A DNA stretch of 64,000 nucleotides, from NCBI RefSeq assembly GCF_001921845.1, contig NZ_MSJM01000005.1:142388-206387 (forward strand), given 5' to 3'. Positions 52,985 through 61,930 of the stretch are shown piece by piece; position 1 is the stretch's first letter; every line of letters begins with the position of its first letter. A model generated the notes under the pieces. That model was not told the DNA's origin. It ran no database searches and saw only the letters and a program-made list of their open reading frames with translations. The DNA is from Streptococcus cuniculi (lineage in GTDB: Bacteria; Bacillota; Bacilli; Lactobacillales; Streptococcaceae). Position numbers and translations under genes: made by a program.

Positions 52985-53053
52985 GACAATGTAAAAAAGA
53001 ATCATTCGCGAAGTTCTTGATACAAGATACATTAGAATAAAGGGATACCTAAG

Positions 53054-54241
53054 ATGAAAAAAGAAGAATTTTTGACCAGATATGCAACAGACAGGATGGG
53101 AACAAATAGCTTGAAATGGGATGCTTTGGATGTTCGTTTTGGAGATCCAGATCTCATTTCGATGTGGGTCGCTGATATGGAATTTAAGGCACCTGAGTGT
53201 ATCGTGGATGCACTACGTGAGCGAGTAGAACATGGTATTTATGGATATTCATATGTCCCAGACTCTTACTATGAAGCCGTGATGAAGTGGGAAAAAGACC
53301 ATCATGGCTATGAAGTTCAAAAAGAGTGGATTCGTATTTCGCCAGGAATCGTTGCAGCCCTATACTGGAGTGTTAATCTCTATACAGAAAAAGGTGATTC
53401 CATCTTGATTATGACCCCTGTCTATTATCCGTTCCATAACTGTGTGAAAGACAGTGAGCGAAGATTAGTGACCTGTGACTTAAACTATGATAAAGGACAA
53501 TTCACCATTGATTTTGAACGCTTTGAGCAATCTATCATTGACAACGATGTGAAAATGTATATCCACTGTTCTCCAGCAAATCCAGCAGGTAGAGTATGGG
53601 AGGAAGAAGAGCTAGAACGCTTATTTGAAATATGTGAGCGCCACGATGTCTTGATTATTTCGGATGAAATTCACCAAGATTTAGTATTTGGAGAAAAGAA
53701 ACATATTCCGTCTGCTCTCGTTGCAGGTGGGAAATACCGTGATCGTTTGATTACAGCTTTTGCTTCATCTAAAACTTTTAATCTGGCAACCTGTTTGACT
53801 TCGACTATTGTCATTGAAAATGATGAGATGAGACAAAAATGGGATGACTTTATGAAAATCTATTACTCCGTTGAGGTGAACATTTTTGGCATCACTGCTG
53901 TAGAGGCGGCCTTAGTGGGTGGACAGGAATGGTATGAAGCGGTCAAGGAAGTCATCTACAGTAACTATCAACTAGTAGTTGAAGAGATGAAAGATTTTCC
54001 AGAAGTTTATATTACTCCACTAGAAGGAACCTATCTCGTCTTTATGGATTTGCGTAATCTTGTGCCAGTTGATAAGATGAAAGAGTTTGTCCAAGAAAAA
54101 TGCCGTCTAGCGGTTGATTACGGTGAATGGTTTGGTGAAAATTATCATGGCTTCATTCGATTAAATATGGGGACAAGACCAGAAATTGTCCAAAAAGCGA
54201 TTCAAAATATCAAAGCATGTTTGGCAGAGTATAAGAAATAA
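53054..54241 (+). CDS. PatB/MalY-family PLP-dependent C-S lyase/aminotransferase
   Basis: This fold-type I PLP enzyme has 395 residues. SDEIHQDLVF holds the Asp that binds the pyridine nitrogen; the Schiff-base Lys is in ASSKTFNLA. The N-terminus with KWDALDVRFGDPDLISMWVADMEF matches the MalY/PatB family, whose members cleave cystathionine, cysteine or related thioethers. In this operon, with a transporter and RidA, it probably degrades an imported amino acid, yielding an enamine that RidA hydrolyses. The exact substrate is unknown. Confidence 0.9.
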   Translation: MKKEEFLTRYATDRMGTNSLKWDALDVRFGDPDLISMWVADMEFKAPECIVDALRERVEHGIYGYSYVPDSYYEAVMKWEKDHHGYEVQKEWIRISPGIVAALYWSVNLYTEKGDSILIMTPVYYPFHNCVKDSERRLVTCDLNYDKGQFTIDFERFEQSIIDNDVKMYIHCSPANPAGRVWEEEELERLFEICERHDVLIISDEIHQDLVFGEKKHIPSALVAGGKYRDRLITAFASSKTFNLATCLTSTIVIENDEMRQKWDDFMKIYYSVEVNIFGITAVEAALVGGQEWYEAVKEVIYSNYQLVVEEMKDFPEVYITPLEGTYLVFMDLRNLVPVDKMKEFVQEKCRLAVDYGEWFGENYHGFIRLNMGTRPEIVQKAIQNIKACLAEYKK

Positions 54242-54250
54242 GGTGTTGAG

Positions 54251-55486
54251 ATGAAAAAAATTTGGGAAACGTATAAATCTTCATTTATTTTATTAGCTTC
54301 AATGTTTATCGGTGGAGGTTGTGGTGCATTTCTAGGTGAAAAAGCTAGCTTTCTACAGCCGATTGCTGATACCTTTTTAAATCTACTCTATTGTTGCGTC
54401 GTACCATTGATTTTCTGTTCCTTGACTGCGGCAATTGCCAAGATGAAAGATTTACGCAAATTGCGGAAAATCATGCTCACATTTTCTGTCGGGACGATTC
54501 TTTCAGGCATTATTTCTTGTCTCTTTATGGTTGTACCGTCTGTCCTGGTGAATCTAGGAAAAGGTGTCAACTTAAATATGACAGAGCAAGTGACCACTAC
54601 TGAAAGTAGTTTGAATGTCCTTGGTATGTTTACCGTTGGTGATTTTCCTCTTCTTTTCTCCAAGGGGAATCTCATGGCGCTGATTGTCTTTACGATTATC
54701 TTTTCAATCGGTGTGATTCAGGCTGGTGAGCAAGGAACTCCTATTTTAAAGGCGATGGAAAATTTGACGACTGTCATCATTAAGATTATCAATATCATTA
54801 TGAAATTGGCACCGTTAGGTTTAGGTTGTTATTTTGCGATTTTAATCGGTCAGTATGGTCAAGAAATTGTAGGACCATTATCCAAAGCTATTTTGGTATA
54901 TTTGGTGGTTGTATTTGTTTACTATATTGTGTCGCAGACTCTTATGGCGTACATTGGTGCAGGAGTGGACGGTGTAAAAGTATGGTGGAAAGGAGCAGCA
55001 GCTCCAACCTTGACTGCGCTAGGGACTTGTTCTTCTGCTGCTAGTCTTCCAGTCAATTTATTGCATGCGAAAAAGATTGGCATCCCAGATGAAATTGCTG
55101 ATTTGACCATCCCATTAGGTGCTAATCTGCATAAGGACGGAGCATGTATCATTCAAATCTTAAAAATTGCCCTCCTTTGCTCAGTCTTTAATGTCGATTA
55201 CGCGACACCTCGAAATATTTTGATGTCTATTCTGGTAGCAGTTATTGCTTCTGTTGTCATGGGTGGAATACCAGGTGGTGGTTATGTTGCGGAAATCTTT
55301 ATCATTTCGGTATTTGGATTCCCAACAGTGTCCATTCCAATTATGGTATTAATTGGAACCATTACAGATGCGCCTGCCACAGCAATCAATGTAACTGGTG
55401 ACACCGGACTTGCAATGGTGATTGCAAGGGTTGTCGAAGGTAAAAAATGGCTGCAAAAGGCAGAGCCAATGCTTGAAAATGGATAA
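54251..55486 (+). CDS. DAACS-family amino acid/dicarboxylate symporter
   Basis: This membrane symporter of 411 residues has about eight transmembrane helices and two re-entrant loops. TCSSAASLPVNLLHAKKIG is the first serine-rich re-entrant loop and IPLGANLHKDGACI corresponds to the NMDG-type substrate site (here HKDG instead of NMDG). The second loop is GGIPGGGYVAEIF. The HKDG variation implies a ligand different from standard glutamate/aspartate carriers. It is 9 bp after the lyase gene and 15 bp before ridA. Confidence 0.88.
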   Translation: MKKIWETYKSSFILLASMFIGGGCGAFLGEKASFLQPIADTFLNLLYCCVVPLIFCSLTAAIAKMKDLRKLRKIMLTFSVGTILSGIISCLFMVVPSVLVNLGKGVNLNMTEQVTTTESSLNVLGMFTVGDFPLLFSKGNLMALIVFTIIFSIGVIQAGEQGTPILKAMENLTTVIIKIINIIMKLAPLGLGCYFAILIGQYGQEIVGPLSKAILVYLVVVFVYYIVSQTLMAYIGAGVDGVKVWWKGAAAPTLTALGTCSSAASLPVNLLHAKKIGIPDEIADLTIPLGANLHKDGACIIQILKIALLCSVFNVDYATPRNILMSILVAVIASVVMGGIPGGGYVAEIFIISVFGFPTVSIPIMVLIGTITDAPATAINVTGDTGLAMVIARVVEGKKWLQKAEPMLENG

Positions 55487-55501
55487 GGATGAGGGAGTGT
55501 C

Positions 55502-55885
55502 ATGAAAAAACAGATTAGTACAAATCAAGCACCTGGTGCAATTGGTCCATATTCACAGGCGATAGAAATCGATAATCTCGTCTTTCTCTCTGGGCAATTA
55601 CCTATTGTCACCGAAACGAATGAGTTTCCGAGTGAGGATATCGTAGATCAAACCAAGTGTTCCTTGGAAAATGTAAAAGCCATCTTAGAGGAAGTTGGAT
55701 TGGGACTGGAGCATGTCATTAAAACAACAGTCTATTTAGCTGATATTGCAGAATTCGCTAAGATGAATGACGTCTATGCTTCTTATTTCTCTGCTCCCTA
55801 CCCTGCACGTTCTGCATTTGAAGTAGCAAATCTTCCAAAAGGAGCGAAAGTTGAAATCGAAGTCGTAGCTGTCAAATCGCTATAA
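55502..55885 (+). CDS. ridA: RidA family enamine/imine deaminase
   Basis: This trimeric small protein of 127 residues hydrolyses reactive 2-aminoacrylate-type enamines. The family marks are GPYSQAIE near the N-terminus, FLSGQLPI, KTTVYLADIAEFAKMN and PARSAFEVANLPKGAKVEIE, with the catalytic Arg in PARSA. It is the last gene of the lyase-symporter operon and fits the job of removing the enamine made by a beta-lyase. Confidence 0.94.
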   Translation: MKKQISTNQAPGAIGPYSQAIEIDNLVFLSGQLPIVTETNEFPSEDIVDQTKCSLENVKAILEEVGLGLEHVIKTTVYLADIAEFAKMNDVYASYFSAPYPARSAFEVANLPKGAKVEIEVVAVKSL

Positions 55886-55913
55886 ACGTATCAAGCATAC
55901 AGATAAATACAAA

Positions 55914-55938
55914 GAGGTTGGGTGCTTAGCCCAACCTC
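55914..55938 (+). terminator. Terminator after ridA
   Basis: GAGGTTGGG and CCCAACCTC form a 9-bp stem with a 7-nt loop, then T-rich sequence. Confidence 0.8.
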
Positions 55939-55950
55939 ATTTAAGTTTTA

Positions 55951-55994
55951 TTTCAGAAAAGTTTAAAGGTTTTTTCAGAATACAGACTTATACT
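55951..55994 (+). promoter_or_regulatory. Direct repeats and -10 box upstream of the beta-helix lipoprotein
   Basis: TTTCAGAA occurs at 55951-55958 and again at 55973-55980, a 22-bp period, i.e. about two helical turns. TATACT (55989-55994) follows with no good -35 box. This layout suits an activator, for example a response regulator binding direct repeats, but the protein is unknown. Confidence 0.5.
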
Positions 55995-56074
55995 ATTTCT
56001 ATGTTGATTGTCTACAGAAATCCTATGGGTGGTTTTCGCAGGGAATCAAGAATCATAGAATTGAGGAAACGTGA

Positions 56075-57214
56075 ATGAATGTAAAAACAGTATTAGTATC
56101 GTCGGTTACGCTATTGAGCCTGACCTTGCTTGCAGCCTGTTCAACAGCGTCTGGTCAATCATCGATGAGCACCCAAAGTAGTCAGGTAGCAAGGACAGCG
56201 AACAAAAGCTCTAGCACGATGGATTGGAATAGTTTGCCGACCAAGGAAGTGACCTTGACAAATGATGGCTTGACTATTACAGAGGCAGGAACCTATGTGC
56301 TCAAGGGGACAACAACGGCAGGGGTTAAGATCCATACGACTGGCAATGTTCGCTTGGTTTTAGCAGGAGCAACCATTTCAAGTCGGGATACGGCTGCGAT
56401 TTATGTTGAGGCAGCGGATCATGTGGTGCTGGAACTGCAAGAGGGAACGACTAATACCGTTTCAGACAGTCAGCAGCACACCGATAGCAATATTGAAGGA
56501 GCCATTCATGCAAAGGCTGATTTGACCATTCGAGGAGAAGGTAGCTTGACAGTAGAAGGGAACTTTGAAGATGGGATTGTGTCTTCAGACGATCTTACCA
56601 TTGAGTCAGGAAGTCTGCGGGTAACGGCTACAGATGACGGTATCCGTGGGAAAGATTCGGTGACTATCAAGGGTGGTATGCTTGACGTCACCGCAACAGG
56701 TGACGGGATTAAGTCTAACAATGACCAAGATACGACCAAAGGTAATGTAGAGATTATCGGTGGAATCATCGCTGTACAGGCTGGCGATGACGGCATCAAG
56801 GCAGAGTCTAGTTTGACCATCGATGACGGTCAAGTGACCGTGAAGAATAGCACGGAGGGACTTGAAGGGACGAATGTGACCATCAACGGTGGAACGGTTA
56901 ATGTCACCTCAACAGATGACGGAATCAATGCTGCAAGCGATGCCATGGGGGCCGATATCTTCATTAAGGTCACAGGAGGTACTATCGATGTTAGCGTTGG
57001 TCAAGGTGATACAGATGCCTTTGATTCAAATGGAGACATCTCCATCTCAGGTGGTACCATCAATGTGACAGCCCCAACTTCAGGTTTTGATTTTGATGGA
57101 ACTGTCGAATTCACTGGTGGTGATGTCACGGTCAATGGGCAAAAACAAACCGAGATTGTAGCAACTGGACCTGGTAGCGGAGGCTTTGGCGGCGGACGAC
57201 CAGGTGGGTGGTAA
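56075..57214 (+). CDS. Lipoprotein with beta-helix carbohydrate-binding-like domain
   Basis: This surface lipoprotein has lipobox LAAC (Cys at residue 22) and a Ser/Thr-rich linker to about 50. The body is built of repeats of roughly 20 residues with I/V-rich strands and DDGI/TDDGI turns (ATDDGIRGKDSVTI, ATGDGIKSN, AGDDGIKAES, STDDGINAAS), forming a right-handed beta-helix like the Cthe_2159 family that binds acidic polysaccharides, usually with calcium. The C-terminus is glycine-rich (GSGGFGGGRPGGW). It is a single gene with GAGGAAACG before the ATG. Confidence 0.82.
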   Translation: MNVKTVLVSSVTLLSLTLLAACSTASGQSSMSTQSSQVARTANKSSSTMDWNSLPTKEVTLTNDGLTITEAGTYVLKGTTTAGVKIHTTGNVRLVLAGATISSRDTAAIYVEAADHVVLELQEGTTNTVSDSQQHTDSNIEGAIHAKADLTIRGEGSLTVEGNFEDGIVSSDDLTIESGSLRVTATDDGIRGKDSVTIKGGMLDVTATGDGIKSNNDQDTTKGNVEIIGGIIAVQAGDDGIKAESSLTIDDGQVTVKNSTEGLEGTNVTINGGTVNVTSTDDGINAASDAMGADIFIKVTGGTIDVSVGQGDTDAFDSNGDISISGGTINVTAPTSGFDFDGTVEFTGGDVTVNGQKQTEIVATGPGSGGFGGGRPGGW

Positions 57215-57233
57215 TCGTTGTACAATCGCAATA

Positions 57234-57260
57234 GAAAAAACGCTGTTTTCAGCGTTTTTT
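57234..57260. terminator. Bidirectional terminator overlapping the UPF0126 stop
   Basis: AAAAAACGCTG and CAGCGTTTTTT form an 11-bp stem. The minus-strand stop codon of the UPF0126 gene lies inside it. Confidence 0.88.
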
Positions 57261-57911
57261 GTTTGTTTTTTCCATGTTTGGCAGATTGATGTGGTACTTG
57301 ATGACGAGGAGGCGGATGAGGAGGAAAAAGGAGAAAAGGCTGATAAAGACGGGAATTCTGGCCCATTTCCAGTCGAGAACTAGAATATGGTAGCTAATGC
57401 CGGTAAAGAGGGCAAGCACAGCATAGACATCTTCTTTTAAGACGACAGGGGTCTCATTGACCAGCAAATCGCGGACGATTCCGCCACCAACTCCTGTCAG
57501 GGCTGCCAAAATACCGGATGTCATACAATTCAAACCCAGTTCCACTCCGGTACTTGCTCCGATGAGGGCAAAGATGACGAGGCCAATCGCATCAAAGACC
57601 AGATTGGTCTTGCTGAGAAATTGATACAAGGTTTTGTCGCGTGGCGATTCATTTTTCTTCATCACGACAAACAAGTACATGATGATGGATACGACAATGG
57701 AGAGATAGATAGAAGAGGGTTCCACGAGAGCAGCAGGCACTCGGTTCACCATGGTGTCGCGAATGACACCCCCACCAATTGCCGTAATCGTTGCAAGCAG
57801 AGTAATGCCGAAAATATCGAGTTTCTTCTTAAATCCTTTAATCGTTCCAGAAACGGCAAATGAGATGGTCCCAATGTAGTTGCAAATCAGTAAAAATAAA
57901 TCGAAATCCAT
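57249..57911 (-). CDS. UPF0126/TRIC-like membrane protein
   Basis: The protein is 220 residues with about seven hydrophobic segments. The two TRIC-like repeats are evident from the matching motifs AIGGGVIRDTMVNRVP and GVGGGIVRDLLVNETP. Prokaryotic members form trimeric cation channels, and some are linked to glycine uptake; neither role is demonstrated here. The ATG at 57911 follows GGAGG, so the open frame's 15 extra codons are not used. It converges on the beta-helix lipoprotein gene. Confidence 0.88.
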   Translation of the reverse strand: MDFDLFLLICNYIGTISFAVSGTIKGFKKKLDIFGITLLATITAIGGGVIRDTMVNRVPAALVEPSSIYLSIVVSIIMYLFVVMKKNESPRDKTLYQFLSKTNLVFDAIGLVIFALIGASTGVELGLNCMTSGILAALTGVGGGIVRDLLVNETPVVLKEDVYAVLALFTGISYHILVLDWKWARIPVFISLFSFFLLIRLLVIKYHINLPNMEKTNKKR

Positions 57912-57969
57912 AGCAACCTCCGCAGTTATTTTACCATAAAATGGCAGAAGGTTCAACGCTTACAAAAGT

Positions 57970-58110
57970 TTGTGAAAAAAAGAACATAACCGTAAAAATA
58001 GCACCTTATAAAATTGTGAAAAAACGCACGAATTCAAGTTTTCTTTCAAGGTCAACATCCGATAGAAAACGGTTAAATTATTTGCTATTTGTGAATTTTT
58101 GGATTATCAT
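57970..58110 (+). promoter_or_regulatory. PDH operon promoter with three TTGTGAA half-sites
   Basis: TTGCTA (58082-58087), a 17-bp spacer and TATCAT (58105-58110) form the promoter. TTGTGAA occurs at 57970-57976, 58014-58020 and 58089-58095, the last within the promoter spacer. TTGTGAA is one half of the Rex operator, but no complete TTGTGAAN4TTCACAA palindrome is present. Redox control by Rex is therefore a hypothesis. Confidence 0.58.
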
Positions 58111-58142
58111 AGAAAGGAAACAGAATAACTTTGGAGGAAATT

Positions 58143-59111
58143 ATGGTATCTATTTCAAAAGAAAAACATTTAGACATGTTTTTAAAAATGCAACAAATCC
58201 GTGATGTGGACATGAAATTGAATAAACTTGTTCGCCGTGGATTTGTACAAGGAATGACCCACTTCTCAGTCGGAGAAGAGGCTGCTTCAGTTGGAGCAAT
58301 TGCGGATTTGACAGACCAAGACATTATCTTTTCAAATCACCGTGGACATGGTCAAACCATTGCCAAAGGAATTGACATCAATGCCATGATGGCTGAACTT
58401 GCTGGTAAGGCTACTGGTTCCTCAAAAGGACGCGGTGGTTCTATGCACTTGGCAAACCTTGAAAAAGGAAACTACGGAACAAACGGTATCGTTGGTGGTG
58501 GTTATGCCCTTGCAGTCGGTGCGGCCCTTAGCCAACAATATCTTGGAACAGACAATATCGTTATCGCCTTTTCAGGAGATTCAGCGACCAACGAAGGTAG
58601 CTTCCACGAGTCTATGAACTTGGCTGCCGTTTGGAATTTACCAGTTATTTTCTTTATCATTAACAACCGTTACGGTATTTCAACAGATATTACTTACTCA
58701 ACAAAAATTCCTCATCTTTACCTACGTGCAGATGCCTACGGTATGCCAGGTCATTACGTAGAAGACGGAAATGATGTCGTAGCTGTTTACGAAAAAATGC
58801 ATGAGGTGATCGAGTACGTTCGTGCTGGAAATGGTCCTGCCCTTGTAGAGGTTGAATCATACCGCTGGTTTGGACACTCAACTGCGGATGCAGGTGTTTA
58901 TCGTACCAAAGAAGAAGTGGATGCTTGGAAAGCAAAAGATCCGCTTAAAAAATACCGCGCTTACTTGACAGAAAACAAGATTGCAACAGACGAAGAATTG
59001 GATGCCATTGAAGCACAAGTTGCCGAAGAAGTAGAAGCATCTGTGAAGTTTGCCCAAGAAAGTCCAGATCCAGACATTTCGATCGCATACGAAGATGTGT
59101 TTGTGGACTAA
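58143..59111 (+). CDS. pdhA: Pyruvate dehydrogenase E1 alpha subunit
   Basis: With PdhB this ThDP-dependent enzyme decarboxylates pyruvate and passes the acetyl group to E2. Its 322 residues include HRGHGQTIAKG, GRGGSMHL and the ThDP/Mg motif GDSATNEGSFHESMNLAAVWNLP, with the closing N (IINN). The ATG at 58143 follows GGAGG; the longer frame adds only four codons. It begins the pdhABCD operon. An acetoin dehydrogenase E1 would look alike, but the order and the lipoyl-bearing E3 support PDH. Confidence 0.93.
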   Translation: MVSISKEKHLDMFLKMQQIRDVDMKLNKLVRRGFVQGMTHFSVGEEAASVGAIADLTDQDIIFSNHRGHGQTIAKGIDINAMMAELAGKATGSSKGRGGSMHLANLEKGNYGTNGIVGGGYALAVGAALSQQYLGTDNIVIAFSGDSATNEGSFHESMNLAAVWNLPVIFFIINNRYGISTDITYSTKIPHLYLRADAYGMPGHYVEDGNDVVAVYEKMHEVIEYVRAGNGPALVEVESYRWFGHSTADAGVYRTKEEVDAWKAKDPLKKYRAYLTENKIATDEELDAIEAQVAEEVEASVKFAQESPDPDISIAYEDVFVD

Positions 59112-59187
59112 TTCCTCAAACAAGGAAAGAAACGGTAAGAATTCCCCAGGGGAACAACTAAGATTTGATATTTTCTAGGAGAAAAAC

Positions 59188-60183
59188 ATGACTGAAACAA
59201 AAGTAATGGCCTTGCGTGAAGCGATTAACTTGGCGCAAAGCGAGGAAATGCGTAAGGATGAACGCGTATTCTTGATGGGAGAAGACGTAGGAATCTACGG
59301 TGGAGACTTCGGAACATCTGTTGGAATGTTGGAAGAATTTGGTGAAAAACGCGTTCGCGACACACCTATCTCTGAAGCAGCGATTGCAGGTTCAGCAGTC
59401 GGTGCCGCTCAAACAGGTCTTCGTCCAATTGTAGACTTGACCTTCATGGACTTTATTACTATTGCCCTTGATGCGATTGTCAACCAAGCAGCGAAAACCA
59501 ACTACATGTTTGGTGGTGGCTTGAAAACTCCTGTCACTTTCCGTGTGGCATCAGGTTCAGGTATTGGATCAGCTGCGCAGCACTCACAATCTCTTGAAGC
59601 ATGGTTGACCCATATCCCAGGAATCAAGGTGGTCGCACCAGGTACAGCCAACGATGCTAAGGGATTGTTGAAATCTTCTATCTTGGATAACAACCCAGTT
59701 ATCTTCCTAGAGCCAAAAGCACTCTACGGTAAGAAAGAAGAAGTCAACCTTGACCCAGATTTCTACATTCCACTTGGAAAAGGTGAAATCAAACGCGAAG
59801 GCACAGACGTGACGATTGTCTCTTACGGTCGTATGTTGGAACGTGTTCTTCAAGCAGCTGACGAAGTAGCAGCAGAAGGCATCAGCGTAGAGGTCGTTGA
59901 CCCACGTACCCTCATTCCTCTTGACAAAGAATTGATTATCAATTCTGTTAAGAAAACTGGAAAAGTGATTCTTGTCAATGATGCGTATAAGACAGGCGGC
60001 TTCATCGGTGAGATTGCATCGATTATTACAGAAAGCGAAGCCTTTGATTACCTAGATGCACCAGTTGTTCGTATCGCTTCTGACGACGTTCCAGTTCCTT
60101 ATGCTAACATTCTTGAAAATGCAGTATTGCCAAACGTTGAAAAAATTAAGGCTGCTATTTACAAACAAGTGAATAAAGGTTAA
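59188..60183 (+). CDS. pdhB: Pyruvate dehydrogenase E1 beta subunit
   Basis: This is the E1 beta partner, 331 residues. It has the transketolase-like pyrimidine domain (VFLMGEDVGIYGGDFG, RVRDTPISEAAIAGSAVGAA with the catalytic-cycle Glu) and a C-terminal domain (VEVVDPRTLIPLDKE). It is 76 bp from pdhA, with AGGAG before the ATG. The short palindrome TTCCCC-A-GGGGAA (59143-59155) lies in the gap. Confidence 0.94.
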   Translation: MTETKVMALREAINLAQSEEMRKDERVFLMGEDVGIYGGDFGTSVGMLEEFGEKRVRDTPISEAAIAGSAVGAAQTGLRPIVDLTFMDFITIALDAIVNQAAKTNYMFGGGLKTPVTFRVASGSGIGSAAQHSQSLEAWLTHIPGIKVVAPGTANDAKGLLKSSILDNNPVIFLEPKALYGKKEEVNLDPDFYIPLGKGEIKREGTDVTIVSYGRMLERVLQAADEVAAEGISVEVVDPRTLIPLDKELIINSVKKTGKVILVNDAYKTGGFIGEIASIITESEAFDYLDAPVVRIASDDVPVPYANILENAVLPNVEKIKAAIYKQVNKG

Positions 60184-60273
60184 AAAAAGAGGAAGACGGT
60201 TTTGCAAGATTCAAAGCCGTCGCTCCCTTGTTTTCTAGCTGAAAAGAATGGAAAAAACAGAAAGGAAGATTAC

Positions 60274-61659
60274 ATGGCAATAGAAATTATCATGCCTAAA
60301 CTCGGTGTGGACATGCAAGAAGGTGAAATCATCGAGTGGAAAAAACAAGAAGGCGATGTTGTCAATGAAGGCGATGTCCTCTTGGAAATGATGTCTGATA
60401 AGACCAGCATGGAATTGGAAGCTGAAGACTCAGGTGTCCTGCTGAAAATTGTTCATGGCAATGGTGCGACCGTACCTGTTACAGAAGTCATTGCCTATCT
60501 TGGAGCAGAAGGAGAAAGCGTGGATGTGGCAGCAAGCGCAGCTCCTGCGCCAGCAGCAGAAACCGCGCCTGTTGAAGCTGCACCAGTAGCGGTAGCCGCA
60601 GCTCCTGCACCAGCTGCAAAACCACAAGGTGGTGGGAAAGTACGGGCTACCCCAGCTGCTCGTAAATTAGCCAAAGAATTGGATATTGACCTTGGACTAG
60701 TTCCAGGAACTGGGGCAAATGGTCGTGTCCACAAATCAGATGTTGAAGACTTCAAGGGTGCGGCTCCTAAGGCAACGCCACTTGCTCGTCGCATCGCAGC
60801 TGATAAAGGCATCAATCTCGAAGAAATTGTTGGAACAGGTGTCAATGGCAAAATTCTCAAGGAAGATGTTCTTGCAGCTCTAGCAGCTAGCCAACCAGAA
60901 ACTGTTGAGCCAGCTCCAGCTAAGGCAGCAGAAAAACCAGCCAAAGAATTGCCAGAAGGTGTTGAAATCATCAAGATGAGCCCAATGCGTAAGGCTATCT
61001 CAAAAGGAATGGTCAACTCTTACCTTACTGCGCCAACCTTTACACTTAACTACGACATTGACATGACCAACTTGATGGCGCTTCGGAAACAAGTTCTTGA
61101 GCCAATCATGAATAAGACGGGCTTGAAAGTAACCTTTACAGACTTGATTGGTCTAGCGGTTACTCGTACCTTGATGAAAGAAGAGCACCGCTACATGAAT
61201 GCCTCACTCATCAACGATGCGCAAGAAATTGAGTTGCACAAGTTTGTCAACCTTGGAATTGCCGTTGGTTTGGACGATGGTTTGGTCGTACCAGTTGTAC
61301 ACGGGGCAGATAAGATGAGCCTGTCTGACTTTGTGGTGGCATCAAAAGATGTCATCAAGAAAGCCCAATCAGGTAAGTTGAAAGGGGCAGAAATGTCTGG
61401 TTCAACCTTCTCGATTACCAACCTCGGTATGTTTGGTACCAAGACCTTTAACCCAATTATCAACCAACCAAACTCAGCCATTCTCGGAGTTGCTTCCACT
61501 GTTCAAACACCAGTCGTGATTGACGGCGAAATCAAAATCCGTCCAATTATGGCCCTCTGCTTGACCATTGACCACCGCATTATCGACGGTATGAATGGTG
61601 CCAAGTTCATGGTTGATTTGAAGAACTTACTTGAAAATCCATTGGAATTACTGATATAA
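60274..61659 (+). CDS. pdhC: Dihydrolipoamide acetyltransferase E2 with two E1/E3-binding domains
   Basis: This is the core acyltransferase of the complex, 461 residues. The lipoyl domain (1-80) has its lipoylated Lys43 in MSDKTSME. After an Ala/Pro-rich linker come two peripheral-subunit-binding domains in tandem (RATPAARKLAKELDIDL and KATPLARRIAADKGINL, each ending in NGR/NGK and KxDVxxF/L), then the catalytic domain with DHRIIDGMNGAKF near the C-terminus. The start at 60274 follows AAAGGAAG; the upstream TTG frame is not used. Most E2 proteins have one such binding domain. Confidence 0.95.
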   Translation: MAIEIIMPKLGVDMQEGEIIEWKKQEGDVVNEGDVLLEMMSDKTSMELEAEDSGVLLKIVHGNGATVPVTEVIAYLGAEGESVDVAASAAPAPAAETAPVEAAPVAVAAAPAPAAKPQGGGKVRATPAARKLAKELDIDLGLVPGTGANGRVHKSDVEDFKGAAPKATPLARRIAADKGINLEEIVGTGVNGKILKEDVLAALAASQPETVEPAPAKAAEKPAKELPEGVEIIKMSPMRKAISKGMVNSYLTAPTFTLNYDIDMTNLMALRKQVLEPIMNKTGLKVTFTDLIGLAVTRTLMKEEHRYMNASLINDAQEIELHKFVNLGIAVGLDDGLVVPVVHGADKMSLSDFVVASKDVIKKAQSGKLKGAEMSGSTFSITNLGMFGTKTFNPIINQPNSAILGVASTVQTPVVIDGEIKIRPIMALCLTIDHRIIDGMNGAKFMVDLKNLLENPLELLI

Positions 61660-61896
61660 GGGCGTAAAGAAAGCGACAGTATTCTTCCTTGGAGGAGGTT
61701 GCTGCTGTCCTAGCTCTTGGGAAAATATCCGTAAGCAACAATAAACATTCAAGTAAGAACCGTTTGACTAAAAGGAAACTGATCTGAGTGAGAACCTCAT
61801 TAGACTTGAAAAATTAAGAAGAAAAGAAAGGAATTGGACGAATAGAAAGTGAATCGGGTTTATCATTGAACCTGAGCGGAAGTTCGAAAAAAGGAT

Positions 61897-61930
61897 AAAT
61901 CGTTTAGAAAATCAGGATTTTCAACGATTT
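61897..61930 (+). other. Nested hairpin in the pdhC-lpd gap
   Basis: The 314-bp gap between pdhC and lpd has no gene. It holds AAATCGT/ACGATTT (61897-61903, 61924-61930) enclosing GAAAATC/GATTTTC. Further out, AGAAAGTGA (61844-61852) complements TCACTTTCT (61943-61951), giving one large stem-loop that ends about 22 nt before the lpd start. There is no clear T-run terminator and no Shine-Dalgarno before lpd. Confidence 0.55.

Noticed and set aside
56600..57130. Repeated DNA in the beta-helix gene as a possible satellite or CRISPR-like array
   Set aside because: The repeats are codon-phased, vary in length and encode DDGI turns of a beta-helix; there are no constant repeats with unique spacers.
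60495..61016. 173-codon antisense frame in pdhC
   Set aside because: It mirrors the Ala/Pro-rich linker of E2; composition, not coding, explains it.
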